Source: Neocallimastix lanati (nom. inval.) (lineage: Eukaryota; Neocallimastigomycota; Neocallimastigomycetes; Neocallimastigales; Neocallimastigaceae). From it: a stretch of 40,000 nucleotides of DNA. The notes beneath the pieces were generated by a model. The model saw only the letters and a list, made by a program, of their open reading frames with translations, ran no database searches and had not been told where the DNA came from. A program made the position numbers and the translations under genes. How positions within the stretch are numbered: the stretch's first letter is position 1; each line of letters begins with the position of its first letter. The stretch lies in the NCBI GenBank assembly GCA_016946835.1, contig JACVTC010000030.1, positions 900,001-940,000 of the forward strand, read 5' to 3'. Shown in pieces: positions 1 through 12,336 of this stretch.

Positions 1-360
1 ATATAATAATATATATGTATATATACTCTTTAATAAAGGAATAAATATAAAAACTTTTTTTTCTTTTGGTTAAAATTATTTGATTCCTTTATTAAATATA
101 TTTAATAGAAATTAAAATTGGCTTAACGTATATTTTGAAATAACAAGTAATAATAGTAATAGAAAAAGAGAATACAAAAAAAAAAAAAAAAAAAGAGAGA
201 ATGTTTATTTTTATCATATATATATATATTTAGAAAATTCAATATATAAAAAAAAAAATTAATAAAAAGAATTTAAAAGAAAATATTTAATATTTGTCCT
301 TTAATTTTTTTTCTTAATTTTTTTTTTCATTCTTTCATTCTTTCGTTCCTTCGTTCTTTC

Positions 361-416
<56 letters not shown>

Positions 417-570
417 GGGTATTTAAGATTATATATTTCTATAAATAATAATAATAATAATAAGTTAATACACTACTTTCATATCATAATTATTTTATTT
501 CATTTTATCTTATTTTTTTTTAAAAAAAAAAAATCATTACTATTATTATTTAATTAGAGAGAATAACTTA
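1..570. other. AT-rich region downstream of the kinase gene
   Basis: This stretch follows the stop codon of the minus-strand kinase gene and reaches the window edge. It contains A/T homopolymers, a pyrimidine-rich block (TTCATTCTTTC-like) at about 327-361 and a short ATA repeat at about 446-462. I see no coding sequence. It probably holds the 3' UTR and terminator of the kinase gene, but AATAAA-like strings are too common here to pick a polyadenylation site. Confidence 0.6.
362..413. repeat. Poly(T) tract, 52 nt
   Basis: An uninterrupted run of 52 T residues, the longest homopolymer I found in the window. It lies 3' of the minus-strand kinase gene, so it reads as poly(A) on the gene's sense strand, about 160 nt past the stop codon. 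It could be an encoded A tract or simply slippage in a very AT-rich genome. The exact length may be an assembly estimate. Confidence 0.9.
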
Positions 571-706
571 CTAATTGCCTACAGAAACTGGAAAATAATT
601 TGGCATAGTATTAAATTGGTTATAACGATTCATATTATAATTTTTCATATAATAATTCATTGGACTTGTAAATTGATTATTGGGTAGGTTCACAGGATAA
701 AAATTA

Positions 707-738
<32 letters not shown>

Positions 739-3447
739 GTTATTACAATAATTTGTATTATTCATTTTATTATTAAAAACATTATGGCCGCCATTAAAAT
801 AATTTGGATAATTATTTTGATAGATAAGATAATAATTAGAAGCCATAGCATAAGAAAGATTCATAAAATTCATTTGATTTTGATTAACTATTGGTAAAGT
901 TGCATAATTAATAGAATTACAACCATATTTCATGCCATTATTTCCATAAAAGTTTGTAGAATTATTATGATAGTTGTTATTATTTTTATTATAATTATAA
1001 TTATTATTATTGTTATTATTATTATAATAGGTATTCATCGCTTTATTCATATTATTCATAGGATAGTTATGGCTGTGATAATTGTTATTAAATATATTCT
1101 TTGGTTTGTTATTATTATTATTATTAACTTTTAAACCTGGTGGTGGTGGTGTACACAATGAATTAGTATTCATATTATAGAAAGTTGGATCTTCACATGG
1201 CTTCATCTTGCCATAATTAATAGCTTTAGTTTTTTCAATACTTTCAATTAATAATCTTAATGAAGTACTACCAGTACTTTTAACTCTTGTAGTAGCCATT
1301 TTTTCTTCTTTTGTATTATTATTTTCTTTTTCTAATCGTTTAGCATTCCTCATTTCTTTTTTATAGTTTTCTCTTTGATGGTAACGATGCATATCTTTCC
1401 ATTCCTTACTACCATTATCATAATGTGAATTTTCTTCAGAATAAAAAATTAATTCTTCTTCAAATTTTTCTTGATTTGAACCTATACTACTATGGAAACT
1501 ACCATCAATAGAAGAAAGATTTATGTGAGAGCGATGATATTCATTCTTACTGGAATAGCTAATATCTTTTGGAGATGAAGGTTCCATAAATGACCAAGGG
1601 GCATTCTTTTTATTATTTTCTTCATATATAGTCTTTTCTTCCTTTTCATCAGAATAATTGCTTGGATCATAATGACCATCCATACCATTTTTAATGTAAG
1701 AGGTTCCACCAACAACTGTTGGAGAAACCGTATTACTAAGAGAAGATGCATAATAAGAAAAGTTTGGATCATTATAGATAGTAGAAGCAGGTGAAAATTT
1801 TTCTAAAGCATCCTTTGGCAATTCATTATATTTTTCATCTACATCAGGAATACTGTAATAATGAAGATAACTTCTACTTCTGGAACGTTGTTCCCTTGTC
1901 TTATCCATATTTTGTTTTTCTCTCTTTTCACCATAACTCCAGTTTGCAGATGGAGTTGAAGAACAATATTTATCAAACGTTTGACTTAACATAGTTTTCT
2001 TTACTTCAAATACCGAAATTCTTTCCTCATATTCATTTTTATTGTCCTTTTCATTCTCTTCATCTTCGTCATCTTCTTCACCTTCACCTTCACCTTCATC
2101 CGTTTCTTCTTCTTCTTCTTCATCATTATTCACATTAATAATTTCTTCACTTCTTTCTTCACTTTCTTCATAATCTTCATTATATTCTTTTTCATATTCA
2201 GCTCTTATTTCTTGATAATAGTCATCATCATAAAATACATCAATAGAATTAAAGATTTCTACCATTTCATCCAAAGTTAAACGTTCACATGGATAAAAAG
2301 CAAAAATTTTCTTTACTAATTCATTAAATTCATTAGTAAAACCAAATTTCTTTCTTAAAAAATCAGAGTCTTCCTTAACAAATTCCATAAAACATTCATC
2401 ATCAAGTGATGCAGAAAACCAAGGATTACGACCAAATAATAAATTAATTAAAATGATACCCATGGCCCATGCATCATTAGCTCTGGCAGAATAACCAATT
2501 TCTCTTATTTTATACTTGTTAAATGGATCAGAATTATCATGATCTAAAAAGGTTATGGCTTCATCATCCATAAAGTCAGAGGCTACAGCATCATTAATAC
2601 ATTCTGGGGGTATATACCTTAAACTACCACAACCAAAAGCTTCAGAAAAATCATTTTTAGTGCAAAGGCCAAAATCAGTTAATTTAACATCATAACCATT
2701 GTTATCACCTAAAAAACGAATTAAAATATTTTCTGGCTTAAGATCACGATGATAAATACCATGTCTGTGACAATATAATAAAGCATCAGCAATTTTATTG
2801 AAAATATAACGAACATCTTTTTCAGCTAAACCCCCATAATTATTCTTTTCAATTCCACAATAATCTTGAGTAAGAATATCGTATAAATCAATATCACATA
2901 AATCTAAAACAAGGAATAAAAACTTCTTATTATCAATAATATGATGAAGATTAAGAATATTTGGATGAGATCCAAGGTCAATTAAAGTTTCAGCCTCAAG
3001 TAATTGATTGGAAAGTTGATCATCATTTAAATCGATTTTTGGAATACATTTAATAGCAAAACATTTATCATCTTCTCTTTTTCCAATAAAAACTGCAGCA
3101 AAAGAACCATTACCAATTAAATCAACCAAATGATAGGAGTGTCTTTTATTACAAATATTACCAGAAATAGTTGTTCCAATTAAATCTCTTAAATGATATT
3201 TATCAACAATGGTTTCATGTTCAGTTTTTTCATTTTCTTCTTCTCCTTCTTCTTCTTCCTCAATATTACGTTCATTTAAAGAATCATATAATTCAGAATT
3301 TTTTTCTGTCATTGAACTCATTTCTTCATAATTATTATTCATTTTTAAATTCGATTCTCTTTCATATTGACTTGAATAATAATCAAATTCTTCATAATTT
3401 ACTCCTTCATAGGAGTTCATCTTATAATCAAAGTCTGGAACAATCAT
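571..3447 (-). CDS. Ser/Thr protein kinase, fungal Ran1/Ksp1/Sks1-like, with long disordered C-terminal tail
   Basis: A 958-residue protein with one kinase domain at about residues 107-400. Visible elements are the glycine loop GNGSFAAV (112-119), the VAIK-type lysine K133 (AIKC), catalytic HRDLKPEN (233-240, Asp235), metal-binding DFG (Asp258), the activation segment GCGSLRYIPPEC (272-283), NDAW (Asp325) and GRNPW (339-343). GCGS..Y..PEC and GRNPW are hallmarks of the fungal Ran1/Pat1, Ksp1 and Sks1/Vhs1 kinases, which act in nutrient and differentiation signalling, so I infer that family but not the orthologue. All catalytic residues are present, so it should be active. About 40 residues, partly acidic, separate PPEC from NDAW. 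Acidic runs lie before the domain (about 62-78) and after it (about 420-485), and the last 300 residues are Asn/Tyr-rich and disordered. Start: the frame is open further upstream to a TAA at about 3501-3499, but the first ATG is at 3447-3445. No intron is needed. Confidence 0.93.
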
Positions 3448-3892
3448 ATTGTTCAAAAAAAATATGTATATTTTTTTTCTTTTTTTAAAGTAAAAAGTTT
3501 AAATTTTTAAAAAAAAATAAAAAAATTCGTTTAAAAGTTTCCTTTAATTTTTTTTTTTTTTTTTTTAAATTTTAGTTTTTTAATTTTTTTTTTTTTTTTT
3601 TTTTTAAAATTTATTTAATTGCTGATTATTTAATTTGCAAATTTTAAATAAATATCTTTGTTTAGGAATTTATTGTTAAATAAAATAAAATTATAAAATA
3701 GTAAATATAAAAGGGTAACTGATAATATTTTTTGGCAGTTCTACTTTTAATTATATTTTATAATTTTCTAATATATAAAAAATAAATACTAAATATATAA
3801 AAATAAATTAAATTTTAATTTAAATTTTTTTTTTTTTGTTTTTCTTATTTTGTTTTGACTTTTTTTTTTAAAAAAATTTTTATTGTTGTGTG

Positions 3893-3927
<35 letters not shown>

Positions 3928-4750
3928 CTGATTGATACTACTATATTTTCTTATATGTTATAATAATAATAATAAAAAAATATTTATATATCAACTTTTA
4001 TTCGCGTGTTGATTTTTGCTAAAATATATTAATTAAATAGAAATAAAAAGAGAAGTAAAAAAATAAGAATAAATTATTTCCTTATTTTTTTTTTTTAAAG
4101 ATTATAATAGATTTCCTTGAATAGATTCTCTTTATATTTTATAAAAAAAAATATATATATTTAGCTATAAACAAATAATTATGCTATATATATAATTTGA
4201 TTTCTTTATACAATGAATTTTTTTCGCTAAAAAAAATTAAAAGATAAAAATAAATATTAAATATAATAACAATTATATTGTATTTATTTTTATTTTTTAA
4301 GATTTTAATTATTTTTTATTTTCTTTTTTTTTTTTTTTTTTTTTTTTTTAATAATGTGACAATTTGTTTTAATAAATAGTCGGATTTTTTCTTTTTTCGT
4401 TATTGAAAAAAAATAATATTAACAATTGATTTATATTTTTAAGATATATAGTTTTAGTATTTTATTTGATTGTCAAAATAAAATAATTAAAATGAAGTGC
4501 TATATATATTTTAATATTATAAATTTTAAAATTATATCTTAAATTTTTAATGTTTTCAAATAAAGAAAATTAAAAATATTTTTAAGTTTAATTATGAGCT
4601 AAATGAAATAATATTTAAACTAAAAGTTATCCTATATCGAATTATCTCTTAGAACTTTCATTATTTCTGATGATTTACTTTTAATTTTTTGTTTCTGGAT
4701 TTTAATTTATATTATTTTACTTTTTTGGGAATAATTTTTCTTTTTCTTTT

Positions 4751-4793
<43 letters not shown>

Positions 4794-7700
4794 CTATTTA
4801 CTGAAAAATAATATAATAAATAAAGTATAAAAACTATTTTAAAAAATAAAAATATATAATATTTATTTTTTAAAATACTATTTATTAAAGGGCAAATATA
4901 TTACTTTTTTAATAAATAAAATCTTAAAGTCTTTATCTTCTAACTAATAGTAAAATTTATATAAAAATAAATATCTAACTAATTTCTCTTAGGTTAAACT
5001 TTATGTTATTGGGTAAGTATGATAAAATAAGAACAATTTTTAACAAGAAAAAATAATAAATTATTAATATTTAACGTAATAAAAAAGATTTATCATAAAA
5101 TATATAAATTAATTTTTACTATTAAAATATTAAATAAAAAAGAAGTCGTTTTTTTTCAAAGTTAATAAAAAAAAGGAAAGAAAAGAAATAACTATTTAAA
5201 AAAATAAAATAATTTAAATTACCTTTATATTGAAAAATAAAAAAAAGAATATGTAGAAATAAATAATGAAAATTATTTATCTTTTCTTCTTTTTTAATTT
5301 TTCAATTGAGTTAATTCTTATATAATTTTTTATACTACCTTCTTATTTATGAAATTTAAAATTTAATTTATGAAATTTATATATACTCAAATATATAATT
5401 TGTTGAATTTATGAAAATGAAATGTAATGAAAAAAAGTTGTTATATAAAAGCTATTATCTTTTTTTTTTTTTTTTTTTTTTTTTTTTGTAAAATAAAATA
5501 AATTAAATTTAAAGGTTATTATATATTTTAATTATTTCAATAATTTAATAAAATAATAAAATAATAAATAGTTACCTTATTTGATTTTTAAAGTTTTAAT
5601 TTATTTTAATTTGAATTTTTTTATTTTTTTTTTCTTTTATTTTTTAAAATTTTATTTATTTAATTTTGTTTATTTATTAAATTATTTTGTTGAATTTTAT
5701 AATTAATTCTTACTTTTATTAATTTAAGTAATACTTTTTTTTATAAAAAAAAGTTTATAGCTTATTGTATATTTTAAAACAATATATTAAATTGAATTAA
5801 CTTTATGTTATTTGAAATTCATTTTTATTTATTAATTGTTTTTTTTATTGTTAATTTAAAAATTAATTTTAATTTCTAAATAAAATAATCTATATAAAAA
5901 CTTTTATTTTTAAATAAACTTTTATTAATTTAATACGATTTATTGTCGTTTCATTTTTTTAATAAAAAAAAATTTATAGCTCTATAGTGCTAAAATTTTA
6001 TTTTGCACACACTTTTTCTTATCAAAATTTTGTATTCATTTTGTTTTTAATTGGAAGAAAAAAGGTTGTGTGTATTTTTTTTTTCTAATTTATAATATTA
6101 AAAGGGAATTTTTAATATATCAATAATTGAAATTATTTTTTTTTAATTTTTATTTGGATTTTAGAGGGAAAATAATTGAATAATCAATATTATTTAATAA
6201 TGAATGATTGAATTTTAATTCTAATATTTTTTAATACAAAAAAAAATTAAAATTAAAACAAAGGGTTCTTTATGAATTTTGTTGAAAAATTAAACAGTAT
6301 AAACTATTTAATTGTAAGGGAAATATTTTGTTTTTGGTTTTAATTTATTTTTTTTTAAAAAAATATATGTGCTATATTTTTTTCACTTGAAAAAAAAAAA
6401 TAAAAAAGGACTGTAAATACCAATTTTCATTTTAATATTTTATTTTAAAATAATCCATTATAATTAAATAGTAGTTATATTTTTTGTATTTATGAATATT
6501 GTATTATTAAAATATATGAATAAATAAAAATAATTATTTAATAAATATTTTTATATCAATATTATATAATTTTATATTTATTTTATATTACCATAAAATG
6601 TCTCTTTTTATTTAAAAAAAATGTTTATTTAAATTAAAATAATATTTTTATTTTAATTTAGTTTCCTATTTCTTTTATATTTCTCTTAGTAAAGAACTTT
6701 TTATTTTACTACTTAATGAACTTAAAAGTTTTTAAAAACTTTTTTTTTTTTCACTTTGTATAAAGGATCTATATGTTCTTAACTATAAATTCTTCCACTA
6801 GAAATATACTTTATGATAAAATAATTATATTCCAATAAAATACAATATTTTTTATATCATCTTTTTAAAAAAAAAAAAAAAAAAAAAAATTTAAAATAAA
6901 AGGAAAATCTTATATTTATATATAAATAACAAAATTAAATTAAATTTTTATAAAATAATAATAATTTTAATATTATGTAATAAAATTAAATATTTAACAA
7001 TTTTATTACATAATAATTGAATTGAATATAATTTTATAAAAATATATTAATAATTTATATTATTTTATATTGGCATAAAATTTATCATATATATATTGAA
7101 TATATATGATTAATAGAATATAAATTATATAATTATCTGTTTTAATATATAGTCAAAATATTAAAGCCATTGCTTTAATATTTTTTTAACTACTTCAATT
7201 TATCAATGGATATTTTATTAATATTTAAAATTATATATAAATATATTAAATATATTAATGGATAAAAACACTTTTCATAAAAAAAATGTAGTAATATATA
7301 TTAATTACATATAAATAATAATACAGTGATATGTATTAATTACATATAAAATATCATAATGTAGTAATAAGTATTATTTATATATATAATAAATTTTATT
7401 ATATATATAATATAAAATTGTAATATTGTAATACAATAAATTATTTTTTTATATATTTTATTAATTATTAATATATTATATAGATAAATATTAAAAAAAT
7501 GCATTTAATATATTTAATATATTATTACTACTTTTGAAAAGTTTTTTTTTTTTTTTTTCTATCATGGATTCCATAAAAATAAAAATAATTATATCATATT
7601 ATCAAATACATTATATTATATTGTATTTAATAATAATATATAGTATTATATATAGTTTTTTAAATAATTTATCTTTATGATATTATACTGTAATTTAATA

Positions 7701-8789
7701 TACTGTCATGATGAATAATTCAATGACTTTCATGTTTATATATATTTATAATATATTGATATATATATATATTAAATATAATAATATTTAATAATAAATA
7801 TGAATTGAAATAATAAATATTATACATATATATTATACTTTATTTAGAATTTAAAATTGGCAGCATTTCATATTAAATTTTTTAATTTTACATATTCAAT
7901 TTTTTTTATTATAAAAAGAATAAAATAAGAAAAATTCATATTATGTAATAAAGTCAATTTATTATATAATTCTATTGTTAAAAAAATTTCATGTATATTA
8001 TAATATATTAAATAATAATAATATTTATATTTATTAATTGAAAATCAATATAATATTAAATATATTTTATAGTAAACGCAATAATTTTAAATAATGAGTT
8101 GAAATCATTTGATATCCATTAAATAATATTAAAGTTTAAATTGTATTTTAATTTTAATTATGATGAATGATTACAGGATTTGAAATTTCAATAAAATATT
8201 TAATATATTGGAATATATTGGAATATATCATAAACTTTTATTTCAATTTTTTTTGTTAGGGACAAAGAAATAAAATAATAAAATATAAATATATTTTTTT
8301 ATTTAATCACAGAATGAAATAAAATGAAATAAAATAAAAATTATTATTGGAAAAAAAGAAAAAATATTTATGGAAAAAAAAAAAGACTTATTTGTTCATT
8401 AATTATAAATAATGACAAGGGGGAAAAAAATTTTTATATTATATCACATTATTAAATAGTAGGATTGTATAATTGATATTCTATAGTCAAATGGGAAGAT
8501 AATAATTGTTAAGTATTATATGTATGTACAAATAGAAGGATGATGTATAATCTGATGATCAATATGTTAGCTATTTATGTATGCAGAATGCTAGTAATTT
8601 AAAAATATTTATATATAATTATATAAGTTTTATATATAAAATAATAAAAGAGATATAAATCAGAAATAATAAATAATTATATAAAATATATATAACTTTT
8701 CTGTAAATAATATTGTAATTACTATAAATATATAATATTTAAATAATGAATGAATATATATTTAATAGCAACAATGATATTCATCATTT
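3448..8789. other. AT-rich intergenic spacer, no gene seen
   Basis: This is the start of a gene desert upstream of the kinase gene. It consists of A/T homopolymers of 15-40 nt (for example about 3898-3927, 4320-4350 and 4752-4791), short palindromes and AT-only low-complexity DNA. No reading frame has normal amino acid composition, and I recognise no RNA gene or transposon protein. The first few hundred bases presumably contain the kinase promoter and 5' UTR, but no core promoter motif can be told from background. Confidence 0.6.
6971..7015. repeat. Perfect inverted repeat, 17-bp arms, 11-nt loop
   Basis: The left arm 6971-6987 (TATTATGTAATAAAATT) is the exact reverse complement of the right arm 6999-7015, with an 11-nt spacer. 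It could form a hairpin or cruciform. In DNA of this composition such palindromes arise readily, so no function is claimed. Confidence 0.8.
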
Positions 8790-8945
8790 GAATAATAAAT
8801 AATAAAAAATGATAAATAATAATTAATTAGTAATAATTAATAATTAATAATTAATAATTAATTAATAATAATAAATAATAAACAATAAATAATAAACAAT
8901 AAATAATAAATAATAATAAATAATATATATTAAATAAATAATACT
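8790..8945. repeat. AATAAT/AATTAAT low-complexity tract
   Basis: About 150 bp of interleaved AATAATA, AATTAATAATT and AACAATAAATAAT units containing almost no G or C. It is of the same type as the longer heptanucleotide arrays further along, but less regular. Confidence 0.75.
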
Positions 8946-10040
8946 AATAATAATTTTAATTAGTTAATTTTTCAAATTAAAACTTTACTTCGGATATATG
9001 ATTATTCAAACCTTTTTTAATAATAAAGGGATGAAAGGTTGATGAATAAGCTGACTATTGATATAGTTTAGGAAATTTTAATTAAAAGTTTAAATTATTG
9101 GTTTGTTCATATCCTGATGATTAATAACTTTTTTTTTTTTTTTTTTTTATCCATAAGATTCATTAACCGTATTAGAGGAGTTGGTTGACTTTTTTTCCCA
9201 TGGATCTTTAAACAATTATTTATATAAACATAAAATAAAAATAAAAATAATAATAAAAATATAAACATGATATTAAATAATATATATTTAATAGTAGAAC
9301 TAATATATTAATTAAAAATTTTTAAATCAATATTAGAGTTTAAAAAAAAATAATAATAATAATGTAAAATATAATTATATTTTTCAAAGATAGGATGATT
9401 ACCAATATTAATATTATCATAATATCCCTTTTTATCGAAATATATATCATGTTATATGTTATTATATAGATTATTGATTATAGCTAATCATTTTGATATT
9501 TTTTAAGTTATTAAAATTATTATCTTTCTTATTATTATCTATTCAATACTATTCAAAAGTAAGTTTTTTTAAACTACAATAATCAACATTAAAATTAAAG
9601 TTAGTTATGATTTAAACTTTATAAAAATTTTAAACTTAATAAATAATTATTTATAAAAATTTTTTTAGCTTGTTAAATATTATGACAAACGAATATTGAT
9701 ATAGAAGAAAAATAAAATTAAGTTTTATTACCGGAGTCAAGTCACCTTAACAATTCGACTTTTTTTTTTTTTTTATTTAAATTGATTTGACATATTTTTA
9801 CTAATCAAAATTAATATTACTTTTGATTCAAAGCTTTTAAATAAATCTTTCCATTAATATTAAAACATAATATTTTATTATTAATATCATTATTTCTTAT
9901 TTCTTATTTAATAATTTAATTATTTAATTATCAATTTTTTATTATTATTATATATTTTAATATTTAATATATTCATCGATTATTAAATACTTATTAAATA
10001 TATAATTATTTAATTATTTAATATTTAGTTTTAATATATA
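8946..10040. other. Spacer with slightly more complex sequence, no gene seen
   Basis: AT-rich spacer with a few less simple patches (about 8985-9210 and 9725-9765). I looked for reading frames, tRNA B-box-like sequence and ankyrin-like peptides here and found none that held up. Confidence 0.45.
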
Positions 10041-10064
10041 TATTATTATTTATTATTATTATTA

Positions 10065-10097
<33 letters not shown>

Positions 10098-10131
10098 TAT
10101 TATTATTATTATTATTATTTATTATTATTAC

Positions 10132-10171
<40 letters not shown>
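10041..10171. repeat. (TTA)n trinucleotide microsatellite
   Basis: An ATT/TTA triplet array of about 130 bp, interrupted every few units by an extra T (TATTTATT). It lies in the gene desert and outside any coding frame. Confidence 0.9.
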
Positions 10172-10429
10172 TTTAATAATTAATAATTAATAGAATAAAT
10201 TTGAAATTTTCAAATTTTAATCTATAGTTATTTTATCAATTAATAAATGTGTATTAAATGTGATTTAATTTTATTAATAATTTACAATATAAATTTTATT
10301 AAATAAAAATCCTATCAATATATCAATATATTTTAATATAAAGAACCAAATAAAGCTTTACATTTTTAAAAAAAAATAATTTATAATTATTAAAGTTTGT
10401 TATTAGATTAAATTTTATTATTAAAAAAT

Positions 10430-10615
10430 TAACAATAAATAATAAAGTAATAAAATAATAAATTATAATAAAATAATAAATAATTAAATAATAAAATAAT
10501 AAATATTTAAATAATAAATAATAAATATTTAAATAATAAATAATAAATATTTAAATAATAAATAATAAATTATATATAATTAAATAATAATAAATAATAA
10601 ATTAATTTTAAAAAA
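10430..10615. repeat. AATAAATAATAAATATTTA tandem tract
   Basis: Repeated AATAATAAATA and AAATATTTAAATAATAAATA units over about 180 bp. The clearest part is at about 10496-10570, where a unit of about 27 bp occurs three times. The tract contains no G or C. Confidence 0.7.
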
Positions 10616-10879
10616 TAAATATATTTTATGAATGTGATATTTTTATATATAAAAAACACCTTTTTTTTTTTTTTTTTTTTTTACTATAAATTTCTTAGCA
10701 ATAAAAAGAATTGGTTTAATCAATTATATATGAAGTAAATGTATGAAATAAATAAAAAGTATTAATATAAGAAAAAAATTATATTTATGAAATACAAATT
10801 TACAATAACGAGCCATAAATTTACAATTATCATATTTAGATCATACTCTATGTTATTTACATCATTGTATTGATAATGA

Positions 10880-11096
10880 TTTATTTATTTATTTATTTAT
10901 TATTTATTATTATTTATTTATTATTTAATTATTTAATATTCAATTATTTATTATTTATTATTTATTATTTTATTATGTATTTGTTTATTTATTATTTATT
11001 ATTTATTATTTTATTATGTATTTGTTTATTTATTATTTATTATTTAATATTTAATATTTATTATTTATTATTTATTATTTATTATTTATTATTTAT
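10880..11096. repeat. Heptanucleotide TTATTAT array (T-rich orientation)
   Basis: A tandem heptamer TTATTAT/TATTTAT with variants, ending at the poly-A stretch near 11100. Within it a longer unit of about 54 bp containing TTATGTATTTGTTTATTTA is duplicated (about 10950-11035). The long hydrophobic 'reading frames' that can be drawn through it (Tyr-Tyr-Leu-Leu-Phe-Ile-Ile repeats) follow from the 7-nt period and are not genes. Confidence 0.85.
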
Positions 11097-11574
11097 TGTG
11101 AAAAAAAAAAGTTAAGTTCTACTATTATTATAAGATTATGAAAATTTCTGTATTTTTTTTTTTTTATTTTTTTTTTTTTTTTGTTAAATCCATTCTGATC
11201 AAGCTTCAATTGAAATAAAAAATTTTTTTTTTTTTTTATTTTTATTTTTATTTTTTTTTTATCATTAGCGTTGATTCTATGAAAAAAAAATAAATGAATG
11301 AAAAGTGGCTTTCAAATCAGATATATTTATTTATTTATTTATTTTTAAAATTCATCTTTGAACGAACTTTATTCCTTATGATTTCATTCAATTTCCAAAA
11401 TATTATTTATAGAAAAAAAAAAATCTTTTTAATGCAGCTAAACCACAAAAATTTCATGGATAAAAATAGAAATTGAATAAATAAATAAAATAGAAAAAAA
11501 ATAGAAAAAAGAGATAGAAAAGAACATCAAATTTCTTCTATTAATTTAATATTAAATAAATTTAAAATATTTAA

Positions 11575-12336
11575 ATAAATAATAGAATAATAAATAATAT
11601 ATAATAAGAATTAAATAATAAATAATTAATGCATAATAAATAATTAATAATAATTAATGTATAATTAATAATAAATAAAAAATAATTAAACAATAAATAA
11701 TAAATAATTAAATAATAATAAATAAATAATTAATTATAAATAATAAATAATAATTAATAATTAATAAATAAATAATTAATTATAAATAATAATTAATAAT
11801 TAATAATTAATAAATAATAAATAATAAATAAATAATAAATTATAAATAATAAATAATATAAATAAATAATAATAAATTATAAATAATAAATAATATAAAT
11901 AAATAAAAATAAATAACAAATAATAAATAATAAATAACAAATAATAAATAATAAATAATAAATAATAAATAATAAATAATAAATAATAAATAATAAATAA
12001 TAAATAATAAATAATAAATAATAAATAATAAATAATAATTAAATAATAAATAATATATAATAAATAATTGAATAATAAATAATAGATAAAAAAAATTGGA
12101 TAAATAATTAATAAATAATAAATAATAAATAATAATAAATAATAAATAATAAATAATAAATAAATAAATAATTGAATAATATATAATATATAATAAATAA
12201 TAAATAATAAATAATTGAATAATAAATAATAAATAATAAATAAAAAATAAAAAATAATAAATAATAAATAAATAAATAATTGAATAATAAATAATAAATA
12301 ATATACAATAAATAAAAAATAAAAAATAAAAAATAA
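11575..12336. repeat. Heptanucleotide AATAATA array (A-rich orientation)
   Basis: About 760 bp dominated by the 7-bp unit AATAATA. It is nearly perfect at about 11935-12035 and interrupted elsewhere by AATTAATAATT, AATTGAATAAT and AATAAAAAATA variants. It is in the opposite orientation to the T-rich array at 10880-11096, so the two form a loose inverted pair with about 480 bp between them. Confidence 0.9.

Noticed and set aside
6004-6075. Imperfect inverted repeat (CACACAC...TTTTTCTT with AAGAAAAA...GTGTGT)
   Set aside because: It is interrupted by a 5-nt bulge, and the arms are mostly simple sequence. Chance is sufficient.
12108-12308. Reading frames of Tyr-Leu-Phe-Ile repeats (also at 10870-11115, 27197-27460 and 28178-28581)
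   Set aside because: They arise because a 7-nt unit free of stop codons stays open in every frame and gives a 7-residue period. They are not genes.
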